Shown one piece after another: positions 58,830 to 64,000 of a stretch of 64,000 nucleotides of DNA. Made by a program: the position numbers and the translations under genes. This DNA is from Rhodamnia argentea. Lineage: Eukaryota > Streptophyta > Magnoliopsida > Myrtales > Myrtaceae. A model generated the notes under the pieces. The model did not search any database. It saw nothing but the letters and a program-made list of their open reading frames with translations, and was not told the DNA's origin. The stretch's first letter is position 1. Every line of letters begins with the position of its first letter. The stretch covers positions 24,599,826-24,663,825 of the forward strand of contig NC_063150.1 of NCBI RefSeq assembly GCF_020921035.1, given 5' to 3'.

Positions 58830-61800
58830 CTTAATTATATAACATATGCTCGATATTAACGCTAATAATCAATTTTTCGTTTTCTCTCAAAACCATCAGT
58901 GCAATTTATTATTCGGGTTCAATTTTTTTTCTGGGGGGATTCTACTTCTACTTTTTTTTTTAATCGGGGCGACACCCTCCGGACTTTGTAATTACGTAGT
59001 ATCCTAAGATCATTGCAACTTGAGATCGGTTTCGCATGTTTCTAAATGGAACGAGCTACAAACCTCTAGACTTATTTTATGTCGGTCCAAGGCCGACCCT
59101 CAAGCCTCTCAATTCCTACTGAATTATTCTTTCTTTCCCCGATAGGAGGAAGGCACCATAAATTCTTACGAAAGCAAGCTTCCAGCTTTTCGTTAAACCT
59201 TTCGAGGACATGTACGAATCCGAAGATTTTCTACTTTCTTAAAAGCTCATTTTAGGGACATTGTTCTTGACATGGAACGACACGATTGAACATATTTACC
59301 TGGGCATATAACGTTCAAAATGGAGCGTGACGCGAACATAAAATATATATCTTTTTTACTAATACGAAAATATGAATACAAGATAATCTGTAGAAAGGAA
59401 TTATCAGTACAGCCTCATTGTCTTTATTTTAGTATGACTTTTTTTTTTTTTTAAATATTTCTTTGGGTCTTAAGAGGGTGGGGAGTGACAGGTGACAAGT
59501 AATGGCGTCGACTTGAGTATGGTTGTTGCATGCACGTACGTCTTTGGGAGCGTGTATAATATATGGTTGGTGCGGTGGAGGAGAAAATGACGCCCAAAAA
59601 AAAAAAAAAAAAGTTGGGTGCAATGGCATGAATCAAGGGGAGGATATTCTAGACTATGCCTTTCGGTGATTTCGTCCAACAATTCAAACTTGTTGAAACA
59701 TTGATTGTGATGGTTCACTTCATTTATCGTGTGCTAGCGCGCATCGGACGAGTCATAAGAATTGGTTGTGCGGGTTCAAACGCACGTGCACTGATGTAGA
59801 TCTGCATTGTTTGTAGAACGAGATGCATTCATCTAGTCGTTTTCTGTATCTCGGAAATTCTAGAACCGATGATTTTTAGGAGAAGTTCTAAGAGCTCACT
59901 CGGATGGCTTCTCGTTTCGGGACTGCAGTGTTGCTTTACGATGGAGGTGTAAGTACAAGTTTATTTCGACCGTCACTTCTATACGAATTGTCCTAGCCCG
60001 ATATTGGATTTTTCTAAGTGTTCATGTGTTACGATATCTCATGTGGAAGTTAGGATGGAACTGAACTTTGAGTAACCACGATTCTACCCAGATTGGTCCT
60101 GCCTTTGGATCCTAGTCAGGCCCAAATGACGAAAGCCCTTACAAGCATACACAGAATGGGCCAAGAAGCCTAGTAACGGCCCAATATGAAGTAGGCCCAG
60201 TCTCACCCCCAGACGCATCGACGTACATTTTCTTCGTGGAAACGATTGTGATTTGATTACTAGGCGAATCCGTACTGCCAAGGAGACCTAGACATTTCGA
60301 TTTGTTCCAATCTTAGTTGCTAGGTTTGAGAAGTCAAGAATAGTCTAGAGTTTTAGTAGCTTCCTCCGATTTCTTCTTCGCCTAAAGCAACGAAATCTCG
60401 CGTTCTAGTTGTCTAGAGTCATGTATTCATCGCGTGCCGCGATTACAAATGATTTTGCTATGGCCCGATTCTAGGCCCGCCATCGTCGCAAGGGTTGTGT
60501 ACTTTGCAATCGTGGGTCAATGAGATTTGGCAGAGTTAAATTGAATGGGATTCCCCGGAAAGAAAAAAAATGAATCCCTAAACTTTCGATACCTCAAAAC
60601 TATTTTCGTATCATAGGTACTCTAGAAATTAGACCAATGAGGAAAAAAAGTACCTTCGATCACAGTTTCATCCCCGGTAGCCGGAAAAAATCCGATGTGG
60701 CGGCGTGCATGGACGACGCCGCCGTGCATGATTTTAAACGGTCCTCATGGATGGAATCGTAACGAAACGTATTTTTCGGCCACCGGTGTCTCGAGATGCA
60801 AAATTCTTTTTTTTTTTTTTCGTGATATTAACAACGAGTTAAAAAAAAAGTACAGCGTGGTAAAAGTTTCGGTGGAAAGTCAATGAAGGAGGTCCCTCGA
60901 CAAGGTGTGCGTCCCACCAAACGCAAGCAAAAGGGAATGAGGGAGGGAATCAACAGTCTCAGACATGCACGATCTATGTGGACGCCACTGGATCTGTATT
61001 AGAATCAGCAAGGTTTGTCCTTCGCGTAGGGGCTAAAGGTAGAATGGCCCTAATCTATCCAACTTTCGTGTGGCCCAATCACATCGCATCCATGTCGCCG
61101 ACTCAGTGGAAACAATCCCAGATGTTGGGGGAAAACGAATGTCCCCCCTAAGGATTTTGATAGTTATTGCTGCCCGGAATGGATTCATGATTGTACGTGG
61201 AGAAAATTGTCGAAAACGTGACGTACAACGGTCAATTCAGTTCTAAACTTTTTAATTGGGACAATTTGATCTTAAACCTTTTGAACGATTTTCCAATTTA
61301 GTCATTTCGACCGGTTTTGGGTTGAAATTGCTAATGTGAATGCCAATCGTCCTACGTTGTGAAGCTGGCATTGGCATAAATAATTTTTGACATTTTTATT
61401 TTATTTTATTTTCTTTTCCTTTTCAATTGTGGCTAGTGGTGCAGCCGCCGGCGAAGGCAAGGGTTAAGGTAGACTGTCCTCACTAGATCTAGCAAGGGCA
61501 ACGATCGCCTAGGTGAGGGCGGTCGTGCCGTCGGCCACACTTAAAAAGGAAAAGAAATGGAAAAAAGGGAAGAAAAATTTTAAACAAAATTGCAAGAATT
61601 GTCCATGTCGGTATCGTTGACGCCACGACGCCCGATTGGTATCCACGTTAGGAATTTTTGGTCAAAATTGGCAAATTGTCTAAAAATTTAGGACTAAATT
61701 GGCATAATTGAAAAGTGTATGATTGAATTGTCCGTCGCACAATAAATTTAGGCCTTTTTTTGACGACTATCCCATTATATATGTCATATCCCTTTTAGGA

Positions 61801-64000
61801 AAATCTGAAAATTGACCCAGCTATATCCATCAGGGACAATTTGTCCAATTGAAACATTAGGGTACTTGATAGTGGATCTTTGTTGCTGTAAAGATTTGTT
61901 TAGCTACATGCTTGATAAATACCTTCAATTTATTTCTTGAGAGTTTAGAGTCTCAAAAATATGATTCTCTAATATGACACGTCAAGTCAAAGAGTGTTTG
62001 ACTTTGAGCGGTCAGATCTTGTCGAATAGTAAATACTCAAATAATCACACACACTCCGACTTTCCTTGCGGTGTTTAAAGGAACCCGCGTCGATTCATTC
62101 CTTAATAACACGATGTACATGCAACTTTTTCGATTCAGCCAATCTTCACACAAACAAAATGACCGTCACATTAGTTACGAAATATGATAATTCGTTGTAC
62201 AACGTAACATAAGTGTATGGTTGGTGTTTCTCTCGTCATGATAATTTCATTAACACATCTGTAATTCTTCTCTTCGCTCCAACAACCTCAAATAAATCAT
62301 GTGCAAGGTTGACTGACCTTCAAGCACAATGAGAAAGTGGAGGGCAAAACCCTAATTCTTCCTTTTCTCCCACCCTCATTTCTTCCTCTTGTTAACTAAC
62401 CTATCGAATTTCTGCAAATTCTTTTCAGCAGGATCGCCACATCACAGATTATTCAATCCCCAACAATGTGGTTCATGACATTTTCTCATCTCTAGGGCAA
62501 AACTTCCTGCCTCGAGCTCAGAAAAGGAAGCCATGTCTTTGTCCCCGACGCATGATCACCGTTACTCCCCCCCACCCCAAGGTCGCTTTGCCTTCTCCTT
62601 CGTCATCCATAAATTTGCCCTCGAGAGAACTTTCTACGTAATCACCTTTTACGCTAATCTAATCAAGCCGTCCAGTTAATCCTCATTAGTGGCGCATAAA
62701 ATTTTTCCCCAATTTAAAACAACTTTGATGATGGGGGGAACTTTCAGCAAAGATCGTTCAAAGCCAAAGAACAACCGTGCGTCAGCTCAGTCGATCCATT
62801 GCTTTTGCAACAAGCTTTGTTTAGTGCTAATCATGGATTCCAGTTGAGATTAATACACTGAGATGCCTAGTCACTGTCTGTAAAGCTAACCTTGGACCTC
62901 AAACATGGTAACAGCTGATGCTGCCCTCGTCGAACCAAGTCCTTTTCGCGTGCTTGTTAAGTATGTAAGATCAAATTTTTTGCTTGGTCTTCGGACCATA
63001 TTAAGCGCATCTGCTTAGCTACATCCAGCAAAAATAAAAATAAAAACAATAGGGCATTGTCTGCTACCTCGCTTTTCACTTAAATTCGCATAAAATTCAA
63101 TCCGATAGCTCAAATTTTTTTTATGTAATTAAGTCCTTAAGACTGTATTTGCTTTTGGCTTAACTTTAGCGGGGGGGGCCGGGGGATCATTTCTATTTGC
63201 CTTTGGCTTACGGAAAACGGTCGTCTCTTAGACATCAAGGTCAAAAAGTTGACCCATCCGTACGTTCTGTTGAATTGGCTCGATGGTGCTCTAATCTTTC
63301 GCCGACCCAAAAAAAACCCTTACACTGTACAATTTTTTTCAGTTAGTCCTTTTATCAAAATTATGTATGGAAAAATGCAGATATAGTCTTTAAGTTGCCG
63401 TCAAATTAATGAAGACGTGGCATTAATAAAAAAAAAACAGAAAAAAGTGAAAACATTGAAAGAAATATTAAAATTTAAGAAATAAAGGAACTCGAAAGAA
63501 AAGGACGGAACGCTTACAAGGGAGGCGATGGGCTGCTAGGGTTGCGCCACCCCGATGGCTCCTAGCCTAGGGTCATGGATAGCTCGACGAGATACAAGCT
63601 CGACCGGGCGATGCTTGGGGGTCGCATGGCCCCCATGCTTGCCGGTTTGGGTTTGCGCGATCTTTGGCGTCGAGGCGATGATCTGGGTTGCGTGACCCTT
63701 GGGACATTGGACTGGTGGTGATCTCGATGCCGACCACCATTTTCCCTTCTCTACGCCTCAGCGATGCAGTCCCTATCACACGCCCTAGTTGGCTAACTCT
63801 CCCTTCCCTTGTGCATGATCACTGGTCAGGCATATTTCTAAATTTTCTAATTGTCCTTTCCTTTTCCATGTTAGCCGTAAAAAAAAAATGCAATGTCACC
63901 ATAATTGGTCTAGTCACTGCCGACGTAACATTCCACATTAGCATTCCGTGTGCATATTTATCGAAATGACTAGCTCGAACGGAACAAATGTATAATTCAA
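58830..64000. other. Gene-poor right flank with repeats
   Basis: No exon chain or domain was found in about 5 kb. The longest open frames (up to 93 codons) are in simple or inverted-repeat sequence. A family L element lies at 61201-61775. A GC-rich core like that of family L (GGGCGATG, GCGCGATC words) lies at about 63510-63740, flanked by an A/G-rich tract on its left, and may belong to another copy whose right end is outside the window. Confidence 0.5.
61201..61775. mobile_element. Family L long-TIR MITE, third full copy
   Basis: The left end AGAAAATTGTCGAAAA is followed by repeated AATTTAGTC and TTTTAATTGGGAC phrases. The right end carries their inverse (TTTAGGACTAAATTGGCA) and closes near GACGACTATCCC. 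The middle has a T/C-rich block, a GC-rich core (about 61436-61540) and an A/G-rich block, in the same order as 24065-24784. The flanking 9-mers do not match. Confidence 0.6.

Noticed and set aside
1-64000. CRISPR arrays, bacterial operons, rRNA genes or integrated virus
   Set aside because: No spacer-repeat array, rRNA signature or viral protein was seen. The window is plant nuclear DNA with split genes.

Overview
This is a gene-containing window of a flowering-plant nuclear genome. The genes have many short introns with GT-AG borders, AT-rich spacers and CT/GA-rich leaders, and the spacers are full of small inverted-repeat transposons (MITEs). The protein families are all plant ones: ARIA, a WPP-domain RanGAP, KAPP and plant class I carboxylesterases. 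A woody core eudicot of the Eucalyptus/Myrtaceae type is my guess, but that is inference only.

Layout from left to right. An intronless gene for an uncharacterised plant protein (2593-3330, +). A secreted malectin-like/LRR receptor-like protein in eight exons (5151-8955, -). A 6 kb spacer of MITEs and foldback elements (9.2-15.3 kb). ARIA, an ARM-repeat/BTB protein in 19 exons (15318-22369, +). A tandem duplication of 6.3 and 7.3 kb (23544-29816 and 29817-37161), each unit carrying one intact three-exon carboxylesterase (CXE). RanGAP with a 2.5 kb leader intron (38.5-42.83 kb, +). A SPOUT1/C9orf114-type RNA methyltransferase in 11 exons (44477-49406, -). KAPP, an FHA/PP2C phosphatase in 13 exons (52596-58729, -). 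A gene-poor, repeat-bearing right flank (58.8-64 kb).

For every multi-exon gene I rebuilt the exon chain by hand from splice sites, reading frame and family alignment. Each chain closes in frame: 521, 705, 331, 331, 366 and 598 residues; the single RanGAP coding exon gives 542. From memory, ARIA, RanGAP2, the C9orf114 homologue and KAPP lie in this order on Arabidopsis chromosome 5 (At5g19330, 19320, 19300, 19280). The window therefore looks like a conserved syntenic block into which the CXE array and many MITEs have been inserted.

The genes are not an operon or pathway. They are independent: receptor-kinase signalling (KAPP), ABA-linked transcription (ARIA), nuclear transport and cell division (RanGAP), RNA modification (SPOUT1), cell-surface sensing (malectin-LRR) and small-molecule ester hydrolysis (CXE pair). 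The most informative part is the CXE duplication, because one unit preserves the empty target sites of two MITEs found in the other. That gives exact element ends, target-site duplications (8 bp hAT-like and 3 bp PIF/Harbinger-like) and relative timing. I found no wholly new biological system.
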